Positions 33,034-45,060 of a DNA stretch of 64,000 nt are shown here, one piece after another; position 1 is the first letter of the stretch; each line of letters opens with the position of its first letter. The notes under the pieces are model-generated. The model saw nothing but the letters and a program-made list of their open reading frames with translations. It searched no databases and had not been told where the DNA came from. This stretch comes from Alisma plantago-aquatica (taxonomy: Eukaryota > Streptophyta > Magnoliopsida > Alismatales > Alismataceae), in contig OY856409.1 in NCBI GenBank assembly GCA_963693085.1, forward strand, positions 240,193,058 through 240,257,057, given 5' to 3'. A program made the position numbers and the translations under genes.

Positions 33034-36000
33034 TTATTCATCCCGTTCCCCAGTACAGGCATAAAAATTCTTGTGTACAATGTGGCCCAATGTAGCTTCC
33101 TCTTTGAACATCTCCGAGAGGAAGTCAGGGCATTGCTGCCACCGACCATGAGATTCTCCCCTAGCTCGTCCCCATTTAGCACATAGATCCGCTATCTTAT
33201 TACATGAACGCCTTATAAAGTTGAACTCCACCGACTGGAAAGAGTTTGCAAGTCTCTTAATGAGCATGCACTCCTGCTTGTAGTATACTGGGGTGTCCAT
33301 CCGGCCTTGTATCATACAGATCACTGTCTTGCTATCCGATTCGACCAGTAGGTCGTTGAATCTACCAACACACTCCTGCATGCCATGGGCAATAGCTCTT
33401 ATTTCTGCTTTTAGAATGTCTGTCGTAGCTCCCTGGTCATATCCTCCTCCCAACCAGCTTCCTGCATAGTCTCTAATAACAAAGGCTGACGCCATTTTCT
33501 TCTTCTTCACTGTTGCATCGACGTTCAGTTTAACCTGTCCCTCTCTCGGCGGTTTCCATTTTGGCTTTTCTGTGGATGCTCTCACCATGTTTCCTCTAGA
33601 TAACGCCTTCCTACAGATCTTCACCTCCTGGTTAATCGAAGCGTATAACCCTTCTGTGCTTGTAGTTGAATTCTGAAACACCAGATTGCAGCGATTGTTC
33701 CAAATCTTCCACAGCGTAAAAGTAATCCAGGTGTTCCAATCTGTTGTGTCCCTCGTCTTCCTCAGGTTGACTCTTAACCAGTGCTGAAAGGTCTGGCCTG
33801 GTTGCAATTTGATTTGAGTATTGTCTTGGATAAGCTTCCACAACTCCCTACTTTTCGAGCAAGTGACGAAAAGGTGCAAAAGAGACTCACTTCCATTCCT
33901 GCACCGAGGACATTAGGTATCTTCAGTGAACCCTCTTCGTGCTCTGGCCTCATTAGTCATGATCCCACCATGCATCCCTAACCAAAGCAAAGTTTTTACC
34001 CTTTGTGGTACCTTTAACGTCCATAAGGTTTTCCATCTCCCTGGTGTCTTCGTCGAGTATTCTTTTTGTAGGTCTCTGTAAATCCGTTTTGCAGTGATCA
34101 TTCCGGATCTATCTTTTAGATACCAGGCTTCATCAGCTCCTGCATCAGGATCTGGTGGGGGCATGGATAGGATAGAATGTGTTGTGTCGTTAGTGAACCA
34201 ATGGTGAATGAAATCCTCATCCCACTTGCCTTGCAAGTCCACCATTGAATCGACTGTGAGATCCATAAGTTCATCTGGAATAATTTTGTTTTGCCTCAAA
34301 TCTGGACTTCGACCGCCCTCGAGCCATCTGTTAGTCCACACCTTAGTTTCTGCTCCTGACAGTACCATCTTCCCAGTAACGCTGCTCAGATCACTGTAAA
34401 TTCTGGTTATCGATCTCCAAGTGCCTGACGCACTTTCCAGTCCCTTATTAGCTCTGTGCCAGTATTTCTCCTTCATCACTTGCTTCCATATCGCTTTCCT
34501 GTTCGACATGAAATCCCAACAAGTTTTGTGTAGCAAAGCTTCATTCTGAAGTCTTGCTCTCTTGATGTCCAGGCCGCCCTCACTTCTGCAGGCTGTGACT
34601 TTGTCCCAAGCGACCAGATGGATACCGCTCTGTCGTGATGCTCCTTTCCACAGGAAATTTCTCACCACTTGATCGATGCTATCACACACTGCCATAGGTA
34701 AAGCCGTCGATTGCATAATGTATATCGGAATAGTGTTGAGGACTGACTTGATCAGAGTTGTCCTTCCTGCTAAAGACAGTGATTTATTTGCCCACGATGA
34801 TATCCGATTTTCAATCTTGTGGATGATTCCCAGGTATAGATCCTTCCTTGGTCTCTCATGAATAATAGGGACTCCCAAATGTTTCCCAATATTCTCCGTC
34901 TGCCGCATACCCGTGATCCTGGTGATTGCCTTCCTCACCGGATTGGGTGTGTTCTTTGAAAAATAGATGGTGGATTTCTCCTTGGCTAGCATCTGTCCTG
35001 ATACTAGTTCAAAGGATTTCAAAACCTTCATCATTGTTCGAGCCTGTTGTTGTGTCGCCTCCCCAAAAAGGATGAGATCGTCCGCAAAGTAGACGTGAGA
35101 TATGCCAACTCCCCGTCTAGTTGGTCGAAAAGGTCTCCATCTCCCCTCCTTTCTTCTTTAGCAATTGCTTGGCTCAGCCTATCTAGGCATAAAACAAAGA
35201 TATAAGGAGATAACGGGTCTCCTTGTCTCACTCCTCGAGATTTTTTGAATGGTTTGAGATTCTCTCCATTCCAACTAATCGTAATTTCCCCTGCCGTAAT
35301 GATCTGCAAGATAACAGTGATGATTTCCCTCGGTATAGCAGTCCTTCTCAGCGTGTCTTCAATGAACTCCCACTCCATTCTATCGTATGCCTTTGATAAG
35401 TCCACCTTCATTGCCATTGCTGCTTGCTTCCCCGTCCTAGTTCTCATGGAGTGAACTAGTTCTTGGGTTAGTATGATGTTGTCCGTTATACGACATCCAG
35501 GAACAAAGCTGCTTTGTGCAGGTGAGATCCAGTCAGGCAGGTAAGGTTTAATATGCTCCACCAAGAGCTTGGAGAGCAGTTTAAGTCCCACATTATTTAG
35601 AGCTATAGGTCTCAGTTGGCTACAATTCTCCGGTGTAGGGTTTTTGGGAATCAAAACTAATATTGCATTTGCAAGGCTGTCTGCAATCGAGTTCCCTGCA
35701 AAACAATGGAGAATCATTAGTGTAATGGAATCCCCCATCAGATCCCAGTTCCGTTGTAAGAAACCGGCATCCACTCCGTCAGGTCCTGGAGCTTTGACGG
35801 GATTCATCTTCAGCAAAACTTCCTTGATTTCCTCCTTTGTTGGCGTGCATTTCATGAACGATCTGTCCGAATCCTGCATCTGTGGAAAGTCCCCCACGTA
35901 TGCAGCAATGGCCTCCGTTCTTGTCTTCCTATCCTGTCTCGTGAACAGCACGAGAAAGTAATTCCTCACAGCTTCTTTAATAGCTTCTTCGTCGTCCACC

Positions 36001-37115
36001 CACGATCCTTCTTCGTTTTTCATCCTAGTGATCCTGTTTCTCTGTCTCTTGGCTTTCACCAGTGATTGGAAATAACTGGTGTTAGCATCTCCTACAGCCA
36101 TCCAATCACATCTCGCCTTTTGCCGCCATTCTTCTTCCTCTCCATGTAGTATCTCATTGTATTCTACCTATAGGTGCGCCATCTGTTCATCGTATTCCTC
36201 ATTCCCCCTAACCAGTTTGACATCCTGGAGTTTATTAATCTCGTTCAGCAGTGATCGTCTCCTTGCTGTAAGTTGTCAGCGCTCCTGTTTGTCCCATTCA
36301 ATAGAACCCCTCATCATCTTGGCCACCGCCTCGTGATAGGGTCTGTTATTGTCCCAGTTCAGCTTCATAAATTCGGGGAAAGAGGTCATGGCTTGCCATA
36401 TCGTGCTCGTCTTAGGGTGGTACACCTGCCGCTTTGATCTTTCGTTTGTTGTAATAAGGATTGGAGAATGGTCCGAATTTATTCTTGGTAGCACTTCAAC
36501 TTTGGTAGAAGGGAAAGCTTCTAGCCATTCATGATTGGCCACCGCTCTGTCAAGCCTTTCCGTCAGCCACCCCCGTCTGAAGGTCATCCTTGGGCCAGAC
36601 GTCCCCAGTTCCTCCAGGTTGGCGGTCGCCAGACCCATTGCGAACTCCCTACAACTGCTCATATTGATGGGCTCACCCCCCACTTTTTCCTCAGCCCTTA
36701 GTACCGCATTAAAATCACATGCAACCAACCATGGTGAAGGTGAAGCTTCTGCAAGTGTTTGTAGGTGATCCCACAGTAATCTCTGGCCAGTCTGCTTCGT
36801 GCTCACATATACGAACGTCAATCTCATCCGTTGGTTGATACTGCAGTGAATGAATTGTCTATGCCCGGCTATTATCTCCAGCACCCCTATTCTGCTCTTC
36901 CACAATACCCAAATGCCACCGGAGAAACCCATCGCCTCAACTCAGTAGGATCTGTCGAAACCCAATGTTTTCACGATCCTATCCGCATTAGTTCCACTCG
37001 TCCTGGTCTCCAGGACTGCTAGCACATCAATATTGTGTAGTTTAGTTAAATCCCGTATAGTGTTTTGGGTATCCTCCCCGCAGATACCCTGTACGTTCCA
37101 GGTTGCCACCTTCAT
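33034..37115 (-). pseudogene. LINE ORF2: endonuclease, reverse transcriptase, zf-RVT, RNase H
   Basis: ATG at 37115-37113 overlaps the ORF1 stop (ATGA). Endonuclease/exonuclease/phosphatase domain: WNVQGICG at the start, LVACDFNAVL near 36725, RLDRAVANHEW near 36550, SDHSPILI near 36460. RT: AILVLIPKN near 35645, SSFVPGCRITDNI near 35500, KVDLSKAYDRMEW near 35390, RGVRQGDPLSPYIF near 35220, catalytic FADD at 35088-35077. zf-RVT CPRC...HLFVTC near 33900-33860. C-terminal RNase H with NVDATV, KAEIRA, ESDSK and IADLCAK. Breaks: TGA 36942-36944, TGA 36276-36278, TAG 36171-36173, a frameshift near 35100-35115, TAA 33913-33915. All RT and RNase H catalytic residues are still readable. Confidence 0.95.
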
Positions 37116-38992
37116 TGGGAAACAATTACAGGCGATCTCGGGTCCTTCTTGCCCGGTTCTTTATCCTCCAATTCCTCCTCGTTCCTTCTGTTCTTTTTCC
37201 TTGGTCCATTTCTTGTCAAGTCTTTTGAGTTGATCACTTTCCTATTCCTGAGGTGAATTCCTACTGAAGCCCCAAACATCATCGTCTTGCTTGGGCTGCC
37301 CACTGTAGTCCTCCTCGCCTGTGTGGTACACATGACGAATTTGAACCCCTCCCCCTGACCTGACTCGTTTTCTGGTAGGACCACCGTGTTCTCGCCCTCT
37401 AAACGAACAGCCCTGTGGCTCTGCTCCTTCCCGACTTTGCTGACCTGTTCGCCCCTATGCTATGTCATGTTGGTGCTAGTTCTGTTGGCTTCTTCAACCG
37501 TCCTTTTCTTCTTGTTCATCGTCTTCCATTGGCACCATTCATAACCTTGTTTCGGCCCGACGTCCCCTGCCGGCGGCGGTCCCTCCTGATGTTCCGCCTC
37601 AGCGTCCAAGTCAATGTACCTATTGTGTGTTGGAATACTTGTTTTCCTCCCCTGAGCGTCCTCCTTCCTTGGTCGCCTCATAATGGGTTGTGCATATAGG
37701 TTTTCCGAGAATTTCCCCAGAGGTTTCACCGATACTTCTAATCTGTCAGTTTGCTTCCCTGCTTTCAATTGAATTTCGATTGCCGCTTTCCGCTCCGTGC
37801 AATCTTCATCCAGGTGACCGATTTTCCCACAGAAGCTACAGATGCTGGTTAAATTCTCATATTCAATGTTGTATCTCACACCTTGTACCATAATTTCTGG
37901 TACCAATGGCTTGCTGGTATCCAACTTGACTGCGATCCTTGCAAATTTCCCCCTCCTTTTTTGGTCGGTATTCGAATCCACCTTAATAGTTTTCCCTATT
38001 GTGTCGCCGACTTCCTCCAGAAACTGGGTTTGGTAGAGGAATATAGGCAATCTTGGAATTCTGATCCAGATAACCAGATGTTTAGGGTTGGCCGAGGTTG
38101 GTGAGAAGGACCGATCCCATGGTTGCACGCTGAGATAGGACCCCATTAATGGCCATGGTCCTCCTGTTAGGGCCGTCAAGTAGTCATCTTCATGCGTAAG
38201 TTGCACGATAAAATAGTTGTTCTCCAGATCTATGAGCTTGAATGCTCCCCCCGGTCTCCACATAGATTTGATCCTATCCAGCAGCGTGAGGAACCCTACG
38301 TTCCTGGCTATTGCTTTCACTACAACAACATACATCCATGGTCTCATTAGCTCATCGAATCTGCTCTCTTCTATCTCAAACGTCGGAGTTCCCTCTATCA
38401 TACTTGTTCGTATATCCTGCTTATTTAATTTGGAGTTAGGATAATCAAATCCAAGGAACGGAAGCCTGCCGACACCATCGCCGTCATTGACTATGTCTTT
38501 ATAGGACAGGACTGTCCTGGGTACTGCACCTTCTGCGTGCGTCTCTCCGACCCCTCCGCCCCTAAGCGTCGGGAATTCCTCTAGGTTTGGCGGGCCAGAT
38601 CCACTTCTATCTCCGGGGTCGCTGGAACGGTCTTCATTGGTTCTGCGATCTCCGAAGTTCAAGGATATACCCAGACGACGGAGAATCTCTTGTTGGTTTT
38701 GCTTCTTGTTAGTCCTGACCAGCAAGTTGCGTGGTTCTAGTTTGTTCGGTTCGCCTTCTTCAGTAGGCTTTACCGGATCTGCCGTCTCCTCCCCTGGTTT
38801 ACTAGTCATCGTCGCTTCCTTATCTGTGATCTTGCATGTCTCACCCTCTTCTCTTCCTATGACATCCTCCACTCCCTCCATTGCGTCAAACACGTTTCCT
38901 TCCTCCCTGAATTCATCATCCGGTGGCCGAGTGCCGCCAAAACATCCTCTTCCGCCGCGGCCTCGCCGGCCGCCATTTCCACCTCCACGCAT
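37112..38992 (-). pseudogene. LINE ORF1: DUF4283-like RNA-binding protein with zinc knuckle
   Basis: Starts ATG at 38992 with a Gly/Arg-rich N-terminus (MRGGGNGGRRGRGGRGC), then a DUF4283-like region (about residues 200-370; WPLMGSYLSVQPWDRSF, VIWIRIPRLPI) and a CX2CX4HX4C knuckle, CSFCGKIGHLDEDC, near residue 395. Plant LINE ORF1 proteins bind element RNA. A TAG at 37460-37462 interrupts the frame; it continues to a TGA at 37112-37114 that overlaps the ATG of ORF2. The Lys/Glu-rich C-terminal tail follows the premature stop. Confidence 0.9.
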
Positions 38993-39046
38993 GAAAACCC
39001 TAGCAGAGCGTCAAGATCCAGAACTCTCTGGCTCTATTTTTGTATT

Positions 39047-39060
39047 ATTTTAGATGGTAC
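39047..39060. repeat. LINE target-site duplication, right copy
   Basis: ATTTTAGATGGTAC, identical to 32991-33004. Confidence 0.95.
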
Positions 39061-39960
39061 TTTGTTTTAGTGTAAAACATGTGCCCAAAAGGAAATTAGA
39101 AGAATAGCTAGATTTGTTGATAATCACACCACAACTTAACAATGTGTGATTCCTTCTTTTTGATACATTACTATGTTTCAGGTGGAGTTCATTGTGATAC
39201 ACTACCAAAGTCTTTTAGAAGGTCCTCAAACTCTTGGTTAAAATATTTCAATATTGTACCATATCGAAGTGTCTTGATATTTTTACCAAGCTAGTTACGT
39301 ACTTCATGTGCAATCTCCCTGAACACTTCAAAAGTTTCATACTTGTGTTATATTAAATACAAATTACCATATATACTGAGATCATTAGTAAATATAATGA
39401 GGTACTAGTAACCACTTTTAGAATTTATTCTAAAAGGTCTACATACATCATTATGTATGAGGACTAATATATTACTCGATCACCCACTACATCTAGTAAA
39501 CATGATTTTGTCATATTTCTCAATAAATAAGATTCACATGTTTCTATTGGTTCAATAACCAAAAGAGTCCAGACAAGCAAAATTATGTATTCTAGAAATC
39601 CAATTCTCATTTATTCTCTCTAGATGACAATGCTATAGGTATTCATTTTTTCTGAGTCATCGAGTCATTTAGTATGCATAAAATTATCTCTAGAATGATC
39701 ACTATAAACTATGAGACATTAAGGCCACTTCCATAAAAGATCTTATCTTTGGAATCAAATATATTCATAATATTCTTGTCCATATAAGTCTCATGATAAT
39801 TTTGATAAATGGATGGTACATAATATTAATTCATTAATTATATTACATGCCCTTTAGGCTTTGATGAATGATGGACAACAACTCTTGCTTTGCACAATTG
39901 TAGATTTCTTCTTCTCAAATCCTAAAATGGAGATCTCTATCTCCTCCTTCTTCATCCTTA
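39061..39960 (-). pseudogene. Copia-2 integrase remnant
   Basis: Minus-strand frames recover copia integrase blocks, for example LGKNIKTLRYG and QEFEDLLKDFG near 39290-39220, corresponding to the usual LGKSIKTLRSDRGGEY...F..., followed by FPFGHMFYTK near 39095-39065 (usual SFW..AL..A region). Many stops. Continues left across the LINE. Confidence 0.7.
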
Positions 39961-39964
39961 GTTC

Positions 39965-40770
39965 CTACAAATAGAGAGGGAAATCCCTCTTCCAATGTCT
40001 AGGTTGGTGACAGTAGTGACAATTGCCTCCCTTGGTCACCCCTCCCTTTGCTTTGAGTGTAGAAGACTTGGGCTTCTAGCTAGATTTAGAACTCTTCTTA
40101 GCTTTTCCTTTACCCTTAGAGTTTCCTTTGCCTCTATTGAGCATGATCATAGACTTGGGCTTGTCCTTCTTTATCCACTCTTCAACTATTCTCAACATTC
40201 CAAGTAATTTTGACAATGAATTATCAAAATCATTCATGTTGTAGTTCATGAAAACTGGTTGTATGACTCTAGCACTGATTGCAGAATCACATATATGGCC
40301 AACTCTTGAGCCAAGGGAAATCCTAGTCTAGCAAGGTTCTCCACATACCCAATAAGCTTGATCACATGGGGACCTACTAAATCTCCTTCATCCACGCTGC
40401 ATTTGAACAATGCCTTGGAGGAATAATATCTCTTTTTCCTTTCCTAATCTTGATACATGTTACTAAGTGTTACCATCTCAATAACATCCATGTTCTCATG
40501 CTGTCTTTGCAACTCATAGTTCATTTAGCACAACATCAGGCACTTGACAGCTACAACATCTTCAGAATGCTTCTTGTAAGCATCCTTGTCAACCTTAGGA
40601 GCAGTGGGAGTAGGTTCATCTAGCTTCGGTGTTTCAAGGACATAGAGCTTGCAATCTTGAGTCAGAACAATTCTCAATATCCTGAACTAGTTGTGAAAGC
40701 TATTCCAATTCATGTTGTCTGTCTCAAGGACCGATCACAAAGAAAATGTGTTTGTGTTTGACATTATATT
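39965..40770 (-). pseudogene. Copia-2 gag remnant with degraded zinc knuckle
   Basis: Minus strand. Near 40740-40640 the N-terminal copia gag signature is readable as IVLTQDCKLYVLETP. The nucleocapsid knuckle lies near 40025-39990 (CHYCHQPRHWKRDF), where the final Cys of CX2CX4HX4C is Phe. In between, VDKDAYKKH and VAVKCLMLC mark the central gag region. Several stops. Confidence 0.7.
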
Positions 40771-41297
40771 CTACAAAAGAAATTTGATTTGATTTTGTCA
40801 AAACACTTTTGATTTGATTTGATTTGATAATATTAATAAGGTATTCAATTATTTATCACTCGCACTATTTTTTTCAAATTGATATCCCTCATATATCAAT
40901 TTGGAAGATTGCAATGTATATCCTTATAGTGAGCCAAGACCCAAAACAATTGAGTTATTACCCAGCCAATGCCAACATCCATAATCAATCATTAAGGTAG
41001 GCAACATTTGCTAATTCTAACTTATGCAATTCTTGGGTAGATAGTATGTGCAACTATTTGCCATAGCCATCTACACGCTTCTAGGTACTTAACCTCATTA
41101 AGATCACACATTTAAGTCTAAACTAAAATCCAACACAATAGTAATGCACCCTTCTTGGAACGCCCACACGACTACCATGACACTTCTATGAGATGAACAA
41201 TGCACCATGCTTGTCGTGACCATGCATATTTGATTAAGCTTTTCATGTGTGTTATTGATGGAAAGCATATAAGATTGAATATGTCTATATGAGGGAT

Positions 41298-41361
<64 letters not shown>

Positions 41362-41799
41362 CTAGATGGAATACACTCAAGTGTAGTACAGACCAAATAC
41401 ACTCAAGTCATTTTCCATCTGGTTTGATATTGTCATATCATGACTAATGAGATTTTGTCATCAACCAACCTACACTCTAGTCTTTAGTTTTACTGGTGTC
41501 TATCTACCTTCCATAGTAACAACTGACTAGGGTCATAATATGAATTTACATACTCTTAACATTCGTATGATCTCATCCTCCAAGTCACGTACGTGAAGAC
41601 ATATGTCATTGAGTATTATCATTCTTTGGACATTCATAATATTTCCTCATTATCTCATAATTTAGTGAAATGGAATGAATTGAATGCTTTCCTTTATAAG
41701 TATTAATCAAATCCTTTATGGTTTAGCCATGTCAATCATCACATGATTGTCTCTATGGTCATACCTTACCAATAGTGGAAACATTCAATTTCTAGTAGT
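40771..41799. other. Anonymous DNA with a compound microsatellite
   Basis: May include the decayed 5' LTR of Copia-2, but no boundary or PBS was found. Holds the (TA)n(GA)n tract at 41298-41356. No gene. Confidence 0.4.
41298..41356. repeat. Compound microsatellite (TA)n(GA)n
   Basis: About 12 TA units directly followed by about 16 GA units. Confidence 0.98.
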
Positions 41800-42270
41800 C
41801 AGTACACATACGCCAGCATATGACGGTTCGGGTTGCCACTTCATCTCCATTCTTCCCCTTAACAATCGTAATCCCTCCTTTCTTGTGTACTACATGGATA
41901 GGGTTGGCCCCAATTTCTATCACTAATAGGGTGGATAATTCTGACATCACGTAGTTTTATGACCTCCTTCTTGATCACCTCTTTGAGCATTTGGTCCAGC
42001 TTCCACTGTGGTTGAACTAATGACTTAGTTGCATCCTCCAGGTTTATCCTATGCACACAAAGAGTCAAGCTTTGACCCTTGATATCTTTAGTAGAGTATC
42101 CTATCACATTTCTATGTAGTTTGAGCTCATTTATCAACTTCTCTTTCTGGTCTTCCGTCAAAGTGGAATTTATAATGACATGATTTCTGTCCTCATCATC
42201 TAGAAATTCATACTTTGTGAAACAAGTAACTTGTTTGGGCAGAGTGTCTTCTTTTCCATAACAAGAATTA
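41800..42270 (-). pseudogene. Ty3/gypsy pol scrap (pre-RT to early RT)
   Basis: Minus strand 42161-41859 is open for 100 codons: TEDQKEKLINELKLHRNVIGYS, DIKGQSLTLCVHRI, KEVIKKEVIKL and IIHPISD, all aligned with the segment before RT in Elements A and C. Frameshift and stop follow in the PKKGG region. The right end abuts Copia-3 at 42275. Confidence 0.8.
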
Positions 42271-42274
42271 AAAC

Positions 42275-43445
42275 TGGATCTTCAACTTGACAAGATAGTC
42301 AAAGAGTTTGACTTGAGTCAGAATGAAGATTTAATGTGTAATTACAAGAATTTAGTGGGATCATATATACATTTCACATATTAATGGGGAATATCATCCT
42401 TATACTACAAAATCTAGCAATAAAGTGCATTCTAAAGTTTTAAAGAAGTGTCCTATGTGATAGGAATCAAGATCTATGGAGATAGATCAAGAGGCTTCTA
42501 GTCCTTGGAAAGATAACATACTTTGGCTAGATGTTGAATGAGTTTAGCATGATGAGAGAAAACTTGTCCATGTTCCATGGAGTTAGTCTCTCAATAGACA
42601 AGTGTCCCAATTCCTATGAAGAATAAGGAACACATGGATATATGTCATATGCATTCACAATTGGATCTATCACGTACGAACTCATCTCATTATCTTGTAT
42701 GTATTGGCCATGATAAGGCAATATGAAGTACTTATCTTGTATGTAATGGACATGACAAGAATAAATGAACTCATCATCTTGTATGTATTGGACATGACAA
42801 GAAGATATGAAATCATCATCTTGTATGACAAGATGATATAAATATCCAGTTATCTCGTATGTATTGGACATGACAAATGGATATCTGTCAAACTCCAGTA
42901 AGAGTTAATAGAGTACCATGAAGGACATCTTTGTGTACTTGTGAAGTACTAAAAGGATTAGTTCTTTAGTTATAGTAATAAGGAAGAGTTGGGTGTAATG
43001 AGTTACACTGATGCAAGCTTCCGAAATGACAAAATTGTGTTTTGACCTTGGAATAAGAATTGTTAGAACATAAAATAATTGATTAATTCTACAATAATAA
43101 GTCGAGTACCTTAGTGTTACAAACACTATAAAGTATATTATATGCATCTAGAAGTTCATATGGATGAACTTATGGGAGGTTCTAACCATTTGTGACTCGG
43201 TAGTAATATTATGACAATAATGGAGCTACTGGTTAGGCAAATGAATTTTACATAGAATACTACGTCACTTCCATCTCATACGAGTTGTCGTACAATGAAG
43301 GGATGTGAAACATGCAATATACCGACTTGAAACAAATGTTGCTTTCCCCCTATAAAAGCACTTGTGCAGTAGAAACATGATGGACATGTTTAGATCACTT
43401 GGAATATGATTTGTGTGTGATTGGCTCTAAGTGCAAATGGGAGTC
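42275..43445 (+). pseudogene. Copia-3 left partial unit: RT fragment to PPT
   Basis: Begins within RT (LDLQLDKIVKEFDLSQNEDLMCNYKNLVGS) and ends at a PPT (GCAAATGGGAGTC) before LTR1. Matches 49186-50370 at roughly 93% by eye. Most of RT and RNase H is deleted in both copies, so the deletion predates the tandem duplication. Contains locally repeated TTGTATGTATTGGACATGACAAG units near 42695-42880. Confidence 0.7.
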
Positions 43446-43475
43446 TGTTGGTATAGTATGCTTAGAGAGCCAATC
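43419..43475. other. Inverted repeat across the PPT/LTR junction
   Basis: GATTGGCTCTAAG (43419-43431) pairs with CTTAGAGAGCCAATC (43461-43475) apart from a 2-nt bulge; the PPT and the first 15 bases of the LTR lie in the loop. In the second copy (about 50343-50400) the left arm has decayed. Confidence 0.7.
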
Positions 43476-44565
43476 ATAAGTTGATTGCAATGAGGCATAT
43501 GATACTTGATTTGATAATGATAAAGGTAATTCCATATATTATGTTTGTCTCACTCATGAGATGATGACACATATAAGATAGATGTCTAAAGAATGATGTG
43601 ACTCAATGTCATATGTCTTCATGTTAAGGACCTGAATAATGAGACCATATGTATGTTAAGAGTACATACAATCTTGTTATGTCCCTAGTCAAATATTATT
43701 GTAGAAGCAAAATAGACAACAATAATACAAAAACTAGAGTGTGTGTTGACTGATGATAGAGTCTCATTGGTCATGATATATGACATCAAGTCAAGAACAC
43801 AGATATATATATTAGTGAACAGTATATCGGACAGACCCACCGTGAGAGTGATACATTGATACCATGGAATGATAGTCACAATCGTCTCTCATAGTGATGG
43901 TGGTGATTGTGGTTCTTAGACCTAAAATTACTGCACTCATCACATGTTATTAGGTACACTGTGACATCATCAAATGTAGTCCTAAAACATGGGTTGTTAT
44001 AACGATGATGATTGGGTGACTTTGACACATGGGGACTTGACCGTGAGTGATAGATATGGGATTTGTCCCTCCTACAAGGAGTATGATATGCAGGGTCCTT
44101 GATAAGTGAGATAGAGAATTGTATGGTCATGCTCATATGATTCAATATATGATATGTGAATTCACATGCATCTCAGACAGTCTTCTCTAGGTCATGGAAC
44201 AAGGATTGAATGTTGAAGAGGATGACATTCCATGCCTCGAGCTCAATCTGAATGTTAGTGACAAAGGAACTATACGATCACGGTAATACTAATCACAGAT
44301 TGTAGGTTGAAGTTGTTCTCCAACTTTTTGAGTTACTTGGGTAGCAATGATTAGTTACTAGATTCCTCTCATTACTTGTGATGTCATAAGTTGTTATGAA
44401 CATTCACTGCCTACGTAAATTGGAACCTACAGGGTCACACACATAGGATACCCCTAGAAGAGGAGATTGTCCATGAATGAAGTTTAGATTGAGACTAAAT
44501 GTGTTTAGGTACTCAATTAACCATACAATTGACTGACTGGACTCAGATCTAACAAGTTCAAGTGT

Positions 44566-44975
44566 TGAACTAGCTGGTTAGAGTGTCTGGTCGATTGGAG
44601 ACTACATTGGCAATGTCAGGACTACCAACCGACTGGTACACCCTTATGAGCCGATCGGCTGGTGTGAGTCAACCAACCGGTTCACTTGGTGAACCGGGTG
44701 GCTCACAATCCTGCCAACTAAGGAATTAAGGATTTTACTAGTTGGAAGACTAATTTCACATTTCACTTGTTCAATTCGATTGGAATAAGGATTAATCTTT
44801 GCATTAATTAGAAATGATTGAGGAAAGTCAATTACATGCAAGTTTGGGAAGTGAAATGACCATTTCACTAGGTGAACCGATCAGCCCACACTCCCAACCG
44901 ACTAGTTCACTAGTGAATCGATCGGCTCACCTTTCCAAACAATCGTTTCAGTAATGAAATGATTGGTTCACCTAC
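44566..44975. repeat. Near-palindromic word cluster in Copia-3 LTR1
   Basis: Includes AGCCGATCGGCT (44649-44660, perfect), AACCGGTT (44675-44682, perfect), GGTTCACTTGGTGAACC (44679-44695), GTGAAATGACCATTTCAC (44851-44868), TTCACTAGTGAA (44906-44917, perfect), and repeated AACCGAC, CCGATCGGCTCAC and GGTTCAC motifs. The counterpart in LTR2 is 54888-55295. Related words also occur in the internal leader at about 46110-46220. Confidence 0.8.
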
Positions 44976-45052
44976 CGCAGTACAAACTATTCATGGAATT
45001 TCTAGATCCTTCTGCTCCCGAGTAGACTGGGAACCCTGACCCTACCCTCTAC

Positions 45053-45060
45053 TATAAATA
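45053..45060 (+). promoter_or_regulatory. TATA box of Copia-3 LTR1
   Basis: TATAAATA, about 80 bp downstream of the last word; conserved at 55374-55381 in LTR2. Confidence 0.8.

Larger units (their letters stand above)
33005..39046 (-). mobile_element. Full-length L1-type LINE inserted in Copia-2
   Basis: About 6.04 kb on the minus strand. 5' end at about 39046 (54-bp 5' UTR), ORF1 38992-37112, ORF2 37115-33034, a 20-bp 3' UTR containing the plant-LINE-like CCAGGGTTTC, and a 10-A tail (33014-33005). A perfect 14-bp duplication brackets it. ORF1 has one nonsense codon; ORF2 has four nonsense codons and one frameshift, so it is inactive. Confidence 0.95.
32640..40770 (-). mobile_element. Copia-2: decayed minus-strand Ty1/copia element, split by LINE
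   Basis: Read right to left: gag about 40770-39970, integrase 39960-39061, then across the LINE into the post-integrase linker 33004-32640. Removing 33005-39046 and one target-site copy restores continuity (end of integrase region on the right, PSKMVQKTPYKL on the left). The left end is a truncation against Element B protease at about 32638. I could not find a PBS or LTR to the right of gag. Confidence 0.75.
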
